DNA of 64,000 bases from an uncultured Acetatifactor sp. (GTDB lineage Bacteria > Bacillota > Clostridia > Lachnospirales > Lachnospiraceae). This document shows, piece after piece, positions 44,949 through 53,204 of this stretch. Location of the stretch: contig CAJTLR010000008.1 of the NCBI GenBank assembly GCA_910577185.1, forward strand, positions 27,634-91,633. The letters run 5' to 3'. The position numbers were made by a program, and so were the translations under genes. Under the pieces are notes generated by a model. That model did no database searches and was not told where the DNA came from. It saw only the letters and a program-made list of their open reading frames with translations. Position 1 is the first letter of the stretch. Every line of letters starts with the position of its first letter.

Positions 44949-46127
44949 ATGGGATTTTTTTCCAAAATATTCAGAAAAAGAAAATACAGTGAAAACGACA
45001 CCGGCGACTGGGAAAATGTGGTCTATGCCAGGGATGGCGTGGATTTTGGCGACGGGGAACAGCGTGCGGGTTATATCACAAACTGCCTGGAACAGATGGG
45101 GGAGGCTGCCAGGGAGATCAATCTGCTTACAGGAGAGTATTCCCTGATCACCTCTTACCTGACAGATATGGAGGAGATCGAAGCGCTTCCGGAAAAAGAG
45201 AGGCAGGAGCTGAACAATATTGCGGGAAAACTTGTGACGCTGGAACAGGAAGGGGAAAAATACCGGGAAAAGAAAAACCGTATGACGGACGCGGACTATT
45301 ACCGGATCCGGGAACAGGAGGATGAGATCCAGGAGGGAATCGGGAAGCTGAAGGAATGCGAGGAGTATGGGGCGAAGGTGAAGCAGGACTTAAAGCGTCT
45401 GGACAGGGAGCGCAATGCCTATGAATTCCGCAGACAGGAACTGGATGCCATCATGAACAATCTCAGGGGCATGTCCGTGATCTTTCTGACGGCCTTTATC
45501 CTATGCCTGGTATTGCTTCTGATTCTGCAGTTCGGTTTTGAGATGAACACGAAACTGGGCTTTCTGCTGGCGGGCGCGGCAGCCGCCCTGGCAGTGACCT
45601 GCGCCTGGGTAAAGTACACGGACGGGGACAGGGAACTGCACCGGGTGGAACTGAATATCAACAGGCTGATACAGCTGCAGAATAAGGTGAAGATACGCTA
45701 TGTGAACAATCGGAATCTGACGGATTATCTCTGTATGAAATACAGCACGGACAGCGGCGGAAACCTGGAGCGCATGTGGAACCTTTACCAGAAAGAGCGG
45801 GAAGAGCGGCGGGAATTTGCGGAAGCGGAATCCAAAGCGCAATATTACCGGAAGGAACTTTTGTATAAACTGTCCAATTACCGGATATCCAGTCCGGAAA
45901 AATGGCTGGGACAGCCGGCGGCCCTGCTGGATAAGCGGGAGATGGTGGAAATACGCCATGACATGATCCTGCGCCGGCAGGCGCTGCGCAAGCAGCTGGA
46001 CTACAACAATAATGTGGCGGAGACGGCCAGACGGGAGATTATGGATGTGGCCGACAAATACCCGGCCCATGCCCCCGAAATAATGGAGATGGTAGAACGG
46101 TATAAAGGAGAAGACAAAGCCCCTTGA
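44949..46127 (+). CDS. Two-TM coiled-coil protein, function unknown
   Basis: 392 residues, GGAGG before the ATG. Residues 40-170 are a charged coiled coil, 175-197 and 201-222 are two membrane helices joined by a very short turn, and 225-392 is again charged helix with coiled-coil character. Both arms should lie in the cytoplasm, the loop just outside. The N-terminus MGFFSKIFRKRK is short and basic; the sister gene at 42549 also begins MGFFS, perhaps by chance. It ends the four-gene locus 100 bases before purB and could tether the complex to the membrane. Confidence 0.7.
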   Translation: MGFFSKIFRKRKYSENDTGDWENVVYARDGVDFGDGEQRAGYITNCLEQMGEAAREINLLTGEYSLITSYLTDMEEIEALPEKERQELNNIAGKLVTLEQEGEKYREKKNRMTDADYYRIREQEDEIQEGIGKLKECEEYGAKVKQDLKRLDRERNAYEFRRQELDAIMNNLRGMSVIFLTAFILCLVLLLILQFGFEMNTKLGFLLAGAAAALAVTCAWVKYTDGDRELHRVELNINRLIQLQNKVKIRYVNNRNLTDYLCMKYSTDSGGNLERMWNLYQKEREERREFAEAESKAQYYRKELLYKLSNYRISSPEKWLGQPAALLDKREMVEIRHDMILRRQALRKQLDYNNNVAETARREIMDVADKYPAHAPEIMEMVERYKGEDKAP

Positions 46128-46226
46128 CGAATCCCTCTCTGTAAGCTATGATGGCTTTGTTGGATTTTTGAGGATATTGCAGAACTGGAAAACGTAATTT
46201 TCGATTGCCATGAACAGGAGAATAAG

Positions 46227-47678
46227 ATGAGCACAGACAGATATGTAAGTCCCTTGTCAGAGAGATATGCCAGCAGGGAAATGCAGTACATTTTTTCCCA
46301 GGACATGAAATTCCGCACCTGGAGAAAGCTGTGGATTGCCCTGGCGGAGACAGAAAAGGAACTGGGCTTAAGCCAGAACGGCAGGCCGGTGATCACGGAG
46401 GAACAGATCGCGGAGCTGAAAGCCCATGCGGATGACATCAACTATGATGTGGCCAGGGCCAGGGAGAAAGAGGTGCGCCATGATGTGATGAGCCATGTGT
46501 ATGCCTATGGGCAACAGTGCCCCAAAGCGGCGGGCATCATCCATCTGGGGGCCACATCCTGCTATGTGGGGGACAATACGGATATCATTGTCATGACGGA
46601 GGGGCTGAGGCTGCTGCGGAAAAAACTGGTGAATGTCATCGCAAAGCTGGCGGATTTTGCGGAAAAGTACAAATCCCAGCCCACGCTGGCCTTTACCCAT
46701 TTCCAGCCGGCCCAGCCCACCACGGTGGGAAAGAGGGCCACTCTGTGGATGCAGGAATTTTACCTGGACCTGGAGGACCTGGACTTTTGCCTGGACCATA
46801 TGAAGCTGCTGGGCTCCAAGGGAACCACCGGCACCCAGGCTTCTTTCCTGGAGCTTTTTGACGGGGACCAGGAGACCATCGATAAAATCGATCCCATGAT
46901 CGCGGAAAAAATGGGATTTCAGGAATGTTTCCCCGTGTCCGGACAGACCTACTCCAGAAAAGTGGATACCAGGGTGGTGAATGTGCTTGCGGGAATAGCC
47001 GCGTCAGCCCACAAAATGAGCAATGACATCCGGCTCCTGCAGCATTTAAAAGAGGTGGAGGAACCCTTTGAGAAGAGCCAGATCGGTTCCTCGGCCATGG
47101 CATATAAGCGCAATCCCATGAGAAGCGAGAGAATTGCCTCCCTGGCCAGATATGTGATGGTGGATGCGCTGAATCCCGCCATCACCTCCGCAACCCAGTG
47201 GTTTGAGAGAACCCTGGATGATTCGGCCAATAAGCGGCTGTCCATTCCGGAAGGTTTTCTGGCGGTGGATGGGATTCTTGATCTGTGCCTGAACGTGGTG
47301 GACGGGCTGGTGGTTTATCCGAAGGTCATCGAGAAGCGCCTGATGAGCGAGCTGCCCTTTATGGCCACGGAAAACATTATGATGGACGCGGTGAAAATGG
47401 GCGGAAACCGCCAGGAACTTCACGAGCGTATCCGGGAGCTGTCCATGGAAGCCGGGCGCAATGTGAAGGTGGAAGGTAAGGAAAACAATCTGCTGGAGCT
47501 GATCGCAGCCGATCCGGCATTCCACATGACGCTGGAGGAACTGGAAAAAACCATGGACCCGGCAAAATATGTGGGACGTTCCAGGGAGCAGGTGGACGCC
47601 TTCCTGGCAGAGGTGATCCGTCCGCTGCTGGAGGAAAACAAGGATATATTGGGCGTAAAAGCGGAAATCAATGTATGA
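46227..47678 (+). CDS. purB: Adenylosuccinate lyase
   Basis: 483 residues, the longer eukaryote-like form. It splits SAICAR and adenylosuccinate in purine synthesis, releasing fumarate. The fumarase/aspartase signature SSAMAYKRNPMRSE (about 290) carries the catalytic loop serine; HLGATSCYVGDNTD and THFQPAQPTTVGKR are the other active-site stretches. An ACAGGAGAATAAG site precedes the ATG. The purF-like gene follows. Confidence 0.96.
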   Translation: MSTDRYVSPLSERYASREMQYIFSQDMKFRTWRKLWIALAETEKELGLSQNGRPVITEEQIAELKAHADDINYDVARAREKEVRHDVMSHVYAYGQQCPKAAGIIHLGATSCYVGDNTDIIVMTEGLRLLRKKLVNVIAKLADFAEKYKSQPTLAFTHFQPAQPTTVGKRATLWMQEFYLDLEDLDFCLDHMKLLGSKGTTGTQASFLELFDGDQETIDKIDPMIAEKMGFQECFPVSGQTYSRKVDTRVVNVLAGIAASAHKMSNDIRLLQHLKEVEEPFEKSQIGSSAMAYKRNPMRSERIASLARYVMVDALNPAITSATQWFERTLDDSANKRLSIPEGFLAVDGILDLCLNVVDGLVVYPKVIEKRLMSELPFMATENIMMDAVKMGGNRQELHERIRELSMEAGRNVKVEGKENNLLELIAADPAFHMTLEELEKTMDPAKYVGRSREQVDAFLAEVIRPLLEENKDILGVKAEINV

Positions 47679-47739
47679 CACACCGTGCAGGAGAGCCGCC
47701 ATACCACAGAAAGCAAAGATGCAGTAAGGAGAGGATATC

Positions 47740-49146
47740 ATGGGAGGATTTTTTGGTGTTGCTGCCAAAGAGGATTGTGTATTTGACTTGTATTTCGGGA
47801 CAGACTACCATTCCCATCTGGGAACCAGACGGGCCGGCATGGTAGTCTATGACAGAGACCGGGGATTTGACCGGGCAATCCACAATATTGAGAATGCCCC
47901 TTTCCGGACAAAATTTGACAAAGACGTGAATGAAATGCAGGGCTGTGTGGGGATCGGCTGTATTTCTGACTTTGAACCCCAGCCCCTGATGGTCCGTTCC
48001 CATCACGGTACCTATGCCATTGCCACGGTGGGACGGATCAACAATGCGGAGAAACTGACCCAGGAATTGTTCTCCGGCGGGCACGGGCATTTTCTGGAGA
48101 TGAGCGGCGGCGACATCAATGCCACGGAGCTGGTGGCTTCCCTTTTGGACCAGAAGGATAATCTGGTGGAGGGCCTGCGGTATGTGCAGGAGGTGATTGA
48201 AGGCTCCATGACAGTGCTGGTGATGACACCCAGGGGCATTTACGCGGCCCGGGATCTCCATGGCAGAACGCCGGTCTCCATCGGAAAAAAAGAGGGGGCG
48301 TACTGCATTTCCTTTGAGAGTTTTGCCTATCTGAACCTGGGATATGTGTTTGACCGGGAGCTGGGCCCGGGCGAGATCGCGGTGGTGACCCCGGAGGGGG
48401 TTCACACGCTGGTACAGCCCGGCAAGAATATGAAAATCTGTACTTTTCTGTGGGTATATTACGGATATCCTTCCTCATCCTACGAAGGCGTCAGTGTGGA
48501 AAAGATGCGCTACAACTGCGGGTCGCTGCTGGCAAAGAGGGATGACGTGAAACCGGATACGGTGGCCGGGGTGCCTGATTCGGGCACTGCCCATGCCATA
48601 GGATATGCCAATACTTCGGGGGTGCCTTTCTCCAGACCTTTTATCAAGTATACTCCCACCTGGCCCCGTTCCTTTATGCCCGTGATCCAGACCCAGAGGA
48701 ATCTGATCGCCAGGATGAAGCTGATTCCGGTGCAGGACCTGATCAGGGACAAAAGCCTGCTTCTGATCGATGATTCCATCGTGCGGGGAACACAGCTGCG
48801 GGAGACCACGGAATTTCTGTACCAGAGCGGTGCCAAAGAGGTACATATCCGACCTGCCTGCCCGCCCCTTATGTATGGCTGTAAATATCTGAATTTTTCC
48901 CGCTCTACGTCAGAGATGGATCTGATCGCCAGGAGAGTGATCAGGGAGATAGAGCAGGACGACAGAAAAATTGATTTAAAAAACTATGTGAATCCGGATA
49001 CGCCGGAGTATGCGCAGATGGTGGAACGGATCGGCAGAAAGCTTAATTTTACGACCCTGCGTTACCATAGGCTGGACGATATGATTGCGTCCGTGGGGAT
49101 TGACAGGGACAAACTCTGTACCTATTGCTGGGACGGCGCGGAATAG
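47740..49146 (+). CDS. Amidophosphoribosyltransferase-like protein lacking the catalytic cysteine
   Basis: 468 residues, PurF architecture: N-terminal Ntn glutaminase-like domain, C-terminal PRPP-binding domain. The PRPP loop LLLIDDSIVRGTQLRE is intact, and Cys-rich spots RPACPPLMYGC and LCTYCWDG fit iron-sulphur ligands of Bacillus-type PurF. But the N-terminus is MGGFFGVAAKEDC: the nucleophile Cys2 is Gly, and the usual NG of the glutaminase pocket (AHNGNLVN) reads ATVGRINN. Hydrolysis of glutamine is therefore unlikely. It may use free ammonia, sense PRPP or have another role. It lies 61 bases after purB with AAGGAGAG upstream. A second, canonical PurF elsewhere in the genome would be expected. 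Confidence 0.85.
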   Translation: MGGFFGVAAKEDCVFDLYFGTDYHSHLGTRRAGMVVYDRDRGFDRAIHNIENAPFRTKFDKDVNEMQGCVGIGCISDFEPQPLMVRSHHGTYAIATVGRINNAEKLTQELFSGGHGHFLEMSGGDINATELVASLLDQKDNLVEGLRYVQEVIEGSMTVLVMTPRGIYAARDLHGRTPVSIGKKEGAYCISFESFAYLNLGYVFDRELGPGEIAVVTPEGVHTLVQPGKNMKICTFLWVYYGYPSSSYEGVSVEKMRYNCGSLLAKRDDVKPDTVAGVPDSGTAHAIGYANTSGVPFSRPFIKYTPTWPRSFMPVIQTQRNLIARMKLIPVQDLIRDKSLLLIDDSIVRGTQLRETTEFLYQSGAKEVHIRPACPPLMYGCKYLNFSRSTSEMDLIARRVIREIEQDDRKIDLKNYVNPDTPEYAQMVERIGRKLNFTTLRYHRLDDMIASVGIDRDKLCTYCWDGAE

Positions 49147-49180
49147 GAAGCTTCTGCCATCGGATTTTGAGGTGTTTATT

Positions 49181-49897
49181 GTGTTAAGGTTGTACTATGT
49201 GATATTGGTTTCCCTGCCGTTTGTGATATATTATATCTGTAAGGTGCACTATATGGAACGGCATGGCGACAAGTTTACCGAGGAGAAACGATACCGGATG
49301 GCCAGACGGTGCATTTCCATTATGATGCATAATGGCAGGATCAGAACAGAAAGCCACGGGCAGGAACTTCTTCCCGCAGAGGGCGGTTATGTGATGTATC
49401 CCAACCACCAGGGGAAATTTGACACACTGGGGATTATGATTTCCCATCCCAGGCCCTGCACCATAGTGATGGATGCGAACCGCTCCAGGATGCCCATTGT
49501 GGATTCCTTCATCAGTCTGGTCCAGGGAAGCAGGCTGGACAAAAAGGATATGAAGAAACAGATGAAGACCATACTGAAAATCTCGGAGGAAGTGAAGGCA
49601 GGAAGACGTTATATCGTATTTCCGGAAGGGGGATACGGCCATAATAAAAATTCTCTCCAGGATTTCAGGGCCGGGGCGTTCAAATGTGCCATGGGGGCCA
49701 GGGCGCCCATTGTCCCGGTGGCCCTGATTGATTCGTACAAGCCTTTCGGGATCAATTCCCTGCGCAGGGTCAGGACGCAGGTACATTTTCTGGCGCCGAT
49801 AACCTATGAAGAGTATGGGGGAATGAAGACTTCGGAGATTGCGGAACTGGTAAAGTCCCGGATCGAGGGAGAAATTCGTGCCCGGAAAGCGGGATAA
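49181..49897 (+). CDS. plsC: 1-acyl-sn-glycerol-3-phosphate acyltransferase
   Basis: 238 residues using GTG 49181, because GAGGTG lies 6 bases upstream and translation then starts VLRLYYVILVSLPFVIYYI, a membrane anchor; the first ATG in frame (49085) overlaps purF. The enzyme makes phosphatidic acid from lysophosphatidic acid. NHQGKFD is the catalytic NHx4D motif and FPEGGYG the substrate-binding motif. It shares a strand and little space with purF, perhaps one transcript; it converges on purC. Confidence 0.9.
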   Translation: MLRLYYVILVSLPFVIYYICKVHYMERHGDKFTEEKRYRMARRCISIMMHNGRIRTESHGQELLPAEGGYVMYPNHQGKFDTLGIMISHPRPCTIVMDANRSRMPIVDSFISLVQGSRLDKKDMKKQMKTILKISEEVKAGRRYIVFPEGGYGHNKNSLQDFRAGAFKCAMGARAPIVPVALIDSYKPFGINSLRRVRTQVHFLAPITYEEYGGMKTSEIAELVKSRIEGEIRARKAG

Positions 49898-49945
49898 AGC
49901 AGGCAGGTCCGGGAAAAACAGTGCAAAGCGGCGGAAAGCGTAAAC

Positions 49946-49980
49946 GGGAGCCGGATTTTCAGACAGAGGATCCGGCTCCC
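49946..49980. terminator. Long hairpin between convergent plsC and purC
   Basis: GGGAGCCGGAT (49946-49956) pairs perfectly with ATCCGGCTCCC (49970-49980). No real U-tract is on either side, yet its position between convergent genes suggests it ends transcripts from both. Confidence 0.6.
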
Positions 49981-50047
49981 GTTCTGGTATCCTGTATTCT
50001 GGCGGCAGCGGGGACAGGCGTGCCCCGCTGCATGTCCGTCAGACTGT

Positions 50048-50923
50048 TTACAGGGACTGGCCGGTGAGCAGCCTGTAGGCCTGGAGATACTTATCGATGG
50101 TCTTTTGTACTACTTCTTCCGGCAGAGTCCAGTCATTGCCGGGATTTGCCTTCAGCCAGTCTCTTGCGAACTGTTTGTCGAAGGAAGGCTGTGCATGTCC
50201 GGGCTCATATTCGTCTGCGGGCCAGAAACGGGAACTGTCCGGTGTCAGCATTTCGTCCGCCAGAACGATATTGCCCTCCTGGTCCAGCCCGAATTCAAAT
50301 TTGGTGTCGGCAATGATGATGCCGTGCTCCAGTGCGTAGGACGCGCACTTTTTGTAAAGCGCCAGGGTGTAATCGCGGAGTTTATCCGCATATTCCCGGC
50401 CTTTTCCGGGGAAAAACTTCTCCAGCCACAAGATGCTTTGCTCAAAGGAGATATTTTCATCGTGATCGCCGATCTCGGCCTTGGTGGAAGGGGTGTAAAT
50501 GGGCTCCGGCAGCTTGTCGGCTTCCCGCAATCCTTCCGGCAGCCGGATGCCGCACACAGTGCCGTCCTTCTGGTAGCTGGCCCAGCCGCTTCCTGTGATG
50601 TAGCCGCGCACGATACATTCCACGGGAAGGATTTCGAGCCTGCGGCACAACATGCTCTTTCCGGCGAACTCTTCACTCTGGAAAAACTCGGGCATATCCC
50701 CGGTGTCCACAGAGATCATGTGGTTGGGCAGAATATCCTCTGTCATGTCAAACCAGAATTTTGACATCTGGGTCAGTACGGTTCCCTTTTTTTCCACTTT
50801 GTTATGCAGGATCACGTCAAAACAGCTGATCCGGTCCGTTGCCACTATGACCAGGCTGTCGCCGTTATCATAAATCTCACGTACTTTGCCATCTTTGATG
50901 GGCTTAAGTTCTTGTCTGCTCAT
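50048..50923 (-). CDS. purC: Phosphoribosylaminoimidazole-succinocarboxamide synthase
   Basis: 291 residues. It joins aspartate to CAIR, forming SAICAR, the substrate of PurB. The start LKPIKDGKVREIYDNGDSL, ATDRISCFDVIL, RGYITGSGWASY and IIADTKFEFGLD are clear family signatures of the longer form. GGAGAG lies before the ATG. It is transcribed leftward from its own promoter and is not in a pur operon with purB, although both lie within 4 kb. Confidence 0.96.
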   Translation of the reverse strand: MSRQELKPIKDGKVREIYDNGDSLVIVATDRISCFDVILHNKVEKKGTVLTQMSKFWFDMTEDILPNHMISVDTGDMPEFFQSEEFAGKSMLCRRLEILPVECIVRGYITGSGWASYQKDGTVCGIRLPEGLREADKLPEPIYTPSTKAEIGDHDENISFEQSILWLEKFFPGKGREYADKLRDYTLALYKKCASYALEHGIIIADTKFEFGLDQEGNIVLADEMLTPDSSRFWPADEYEPGHAQPSFDKQFARDWLKANPGNDWTLPEEVVQKTIDKYLQAYRLLTGQSL

Positions 50924-50997
50924 GTCATCTCTCCTGTTTTGTCTCTGTTGATTCCGGCCTTTGTCAGGCGCGGTTGCTTTTTGAAACTTGTATTTCC

Positions 50998-51025
50998 ATT
51001 ATAACGGATAAAGGGAAATAAGCAA
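50998..51025 (-). promoter_or_regulatory. Sigma-A promoter of purC
   Basis: On the minus strand TTGCTT (51025-51020) and TATAAT (51003-50998) with a 16-base spacer, 75 bases before the start codon. I saw no purine riboswitch in the leader. Confidence 0.65.
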
Positions 51026-51034
51026 GAATTTTTC

Positions 51035-51063
51035 ATTACATTTTCCGGCAGATATGGTATACT
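51035..51063 (+). promoter_or_regulatory. Probable promoter of the EamA transporter
   Basis: ATTACA (51035-51040) and TATACT (51058-51063), spacer 17. Its -35 is only 10 bases from the -35 of purC, so the two promoters are back to back and could share a regulator. Confidence 0.5.
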
Positions 51064-51117
51064 TTTACCGGGAATAACAGGAGAGAGAAAAAGAACCATA
51101 AACGAAAAGGTGATGAA

Positions 51118-52143
51118 ATGAAGAATAAGAATATAACCGCAATTCTCTATGCGCTTGCCGCGGCATCTTTTTATGCCATCAATGTGCCATGTTCCAAACT
51201 GATGCTTGAAAATATTGCACCCACATTTATGGCTGCTTTTTTGTATCTTGGCGCAGGCTCCGGTGTGGGAATACTGTATCTTTTCCATCGAAAGAAAGAG
51301 AGGAAGGAAGAAAGGCTGGACAGGCGCGACCTGCCCTATGCGGCGGGAATGGTGGTACTTGATATCATTGCGCCCATTTTCCTCATGGCAGGGGTAAGCC
51401 TGGGGACATCTTCCAATGCCTCTCTGCTTGGAAATTTTGAGATTGTTGCCACCACCCTGATTGCGCTTCTGCTTTTTCAGGAGAAAGTGTCCAAAATGCT
51501 CTGGTCTGCCATTGGCTTTATCACACTGTCAAGTGTTATATTATCATTTGAAGCGGGAGGCAGTCTGACATTTTCGCCGGGTTCTTTGTTTGTGCTGGGC
51601 GCAACGGTCTGCTGGGGGCTGGAAAACAATTGTACACGCAGTATTTCCGAAAAAAGCACTTACCAGATCGTTACCATAAAAGGCTTGTGTTCGGGCACAG
51701 GATCCTTTGTAATCGCGCTGGCCATGGGGGAAGAGCTGCCCACAGCGCAGTTGATTCTGCCCGCGATGCTGCTTGGCTTTGTGTCCTACGGTCTGAGTAT
51801 TTTTACTTATATCAGGGCGCAGAAGACACTGGGCGCCGCAAAAACAAGCGCATATTATGCGGCAGCCCCGTTTATCGGCGTCCTGCTGTCAATGATACTG
51901 CTTCGGGAAACGCCCTCGGCCGTTTATGCTGCCGCTTTGCTGGTCATGATATTTGGTACGGCATTTGTGGTATATGACACGCTTGTCCGCAGTCACACCC
52001 ATGAGCATGTACACAGCTTTACCCATACGCACGGCGGGACCAGGCATACCCATACTATTGTCCATAGTCATAAGCATAATCATTACAGAAATGATGAAAA
52101 ACATGGGCACAGGCACAGCTTAAAAAGTTTGGAAAAATATTAG
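51118..52143 (+). CDS. EamA/DMT-family transporter with histidine-rich tail
   Basis: 341 residues. Ten hydrophobic segments in two EamA repeats (start YALAAASFYAINVPCSKLML; second repeat from about 155) form a drug/metabolite transporter. From about residue 293 a cytoplasmic-looking tail has 15 histidines in about 43 residues, in H-x-H steps (HTHEHVHSFTHTH and more). Such tails usually bind zinc, nickel or cobalt. This suggests a metal or metal-complex substrate, or metal-dependent control. A GGTG site lies before the ATG. A lipoprotein gene follows. Confidence 0.85.
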   Translation: MKNKNITAILYALAAASFYAINVPCSKLMLENIAPTFMAAFLYLGAGSGVGILYLFHRKKERKEERLDRRDLPYAAGMVVLDIIAPIFLMAGVSLGTSSNASLLGNFEIVATTLIALLLFQEKVSKMLWSAIGFITLSSVILSFEAGGSLTFSPGSLFVLGATVCWGLENNCTRSISEKSTYQIVTIKGLCSGTGSFVIALAMGEELPTAQLILPAMLLGFVSYGLSIFTYIRAQKTLGAAKTSAYYAAAPFIGVLLSMILLRETPSAVYAAALLVMIFGTAFVVYDTLVRSHTHEHVHSFTHTHGGTRHTHTIVHSHKHNHYRNDEKHGHRHSLKSLEKY

Positions 52144-52171
52144 AAAAAAAGAGAGAGAGGAGAAGAGACTT

Positions 52172-52963
52172 ATGACATGGAACAAAAAAAGTGCTTTTGC
52201 GTTTGCGGGGCCGGTCTGTGCCATGCTGCTGCTGGCAGGGTGCGCATGGGGAAAGGAAAACGTCATGCCTGATGGACAGGGAAACATCCCCAAGAACCCT
52301 TCCGGGCAGGAAGAAAGCATTGCGGATGCAGGAAGGGAAAGCGCTGCAGAGGGAGATAGCACTGGGGAAGACAGTGCGGACTTTGGAGAGGAAGAAGAAA
52401 ACGCGGGCGGCAGTGGGAACCCGGGTGAAGAGAATCGTGCGGATGCGCCCAGGGACCTGACTTCGGAGGAGCTGGAGCAGTTTACAGATTTTGTAAACCG
52501 GAAGGAAAATAACGGATTTCTGACAGTACCCTTTGCGGGTCCGGAAGAACTGGATTTAAATGAGGTATTCTATAACGGGGCGGGAATGGAAGAAGAACCG
52601 CTGACGGAAGAAGAGCGGGAAAAATATGAGGAGGCATGTCTTCCCATTGAAACGGACATTACCAGACTCACCGGAACCCAGATAGATGCGTTTCTGGAAA
52701 GAAAAGCCGGAATTACCATGGAAAATGTAACCAAAAAACTGGACTGGTTTTACCTGGAGGAGTCCGACAGCTATATCTTCCAGCACGGAGATACAAATTA
52801 TTGTCTTTTCATTTGTACCGGAGGGAAATATCTGGGGGAAGATATTTATGAAATCCATTGTTCCGTTTCGGAAGAATATGTTATTGATGATATGGAAAGG
52901 GTAGTAACCCTGAGAAAAAACGGGGAAGACTATCAATTTATATCCAGTGTGCTTTCCATGTAG
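52172..52963 (+). CDS. Putative lipoprotein, function unknown
   Basis: 263 residues. The signal peptide ends in lipobox LLAGC with the lipidated Cys at residue 24. A long Gly/Glu/Ser/Asp-rich linker (25-95) precedes a folded domain (about 96-263) with several aromatic strands (NYCLFICTGGKYLGEDIYEI). It should sit on the outer face of the membrane. GAGAGGAGAAG precedes the ATG, 28 bases after the transporter stop, so the two may be co-expressed; whether it binds the same substrate is unknown. No family recognised. Confidence 0.75.
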   Translation: MTWNKKSAFAFAGPVCAMLLLAGCAWGKENVMPDGQGNIPKNPSGQEESIADAGRESAAEGDSTGEDSADFGEEEENAGGSGNPGEENRADAPRDLTSEELEQFTDFVNRKENNGFLTVPFAGPEELDLNEVFYNGAGMEEEPLTEEEREKYEEACLPIETDITRLTGTQIDAFLERKAGITMENVTKKLDWFYLEESDSYIFQHGDTNYCLFICTGGKYLGEDIYEIHCSVSEEYVIDDMERVVTLRKNGEDYQFISSVLSM

Positions 52964-53044
52964 GAAACCGGCGGGATTGTACTGAAAATAGGAATTCTTT
53001 AGAAAAGACGATTGCGGTGCAGTTGAAAGGGGGTTATTTTCTGG

Positions 53045-53073
53045 TTGAATTTCTGGGATCAGATGTGTATACT
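53045..53073 (+). promoter_or_regulatory. Sigma-A promoter of metY
   Basis: TTGAAT (53045-53050) and TATACT (53068-53073), 17-base spacer; leader about 125 nt. No SAM riboswitch or T-box consensus was seen in it. Confidence 0.65.
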
Positions 53074-53204
53074 GGAACTTAAGTGAAAACAGCAATATTT
53101 GCCAGAAGCCGGCACCGGGAACCGGGGGAATCGTCAGATAAATCCGCGGGACAAAAGGGAATATCCGGGAAATGCGCCGGAAGGATGTGAGGAGGAAAAA
53201 CAAA

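Noticed and set aside
47740..47779. Downstream Cys (residue 13) as alternative PurF nucleophile
   Set aside because: The nucleophile must be the N-terminal residue after methionine removal; an internal Cys at 13 cannot serve, and no ribosome binding site supports a later start.
52964..53204. SAM riboswitch before metY
   Set aside because: No S-box conserved core was found in the leader.
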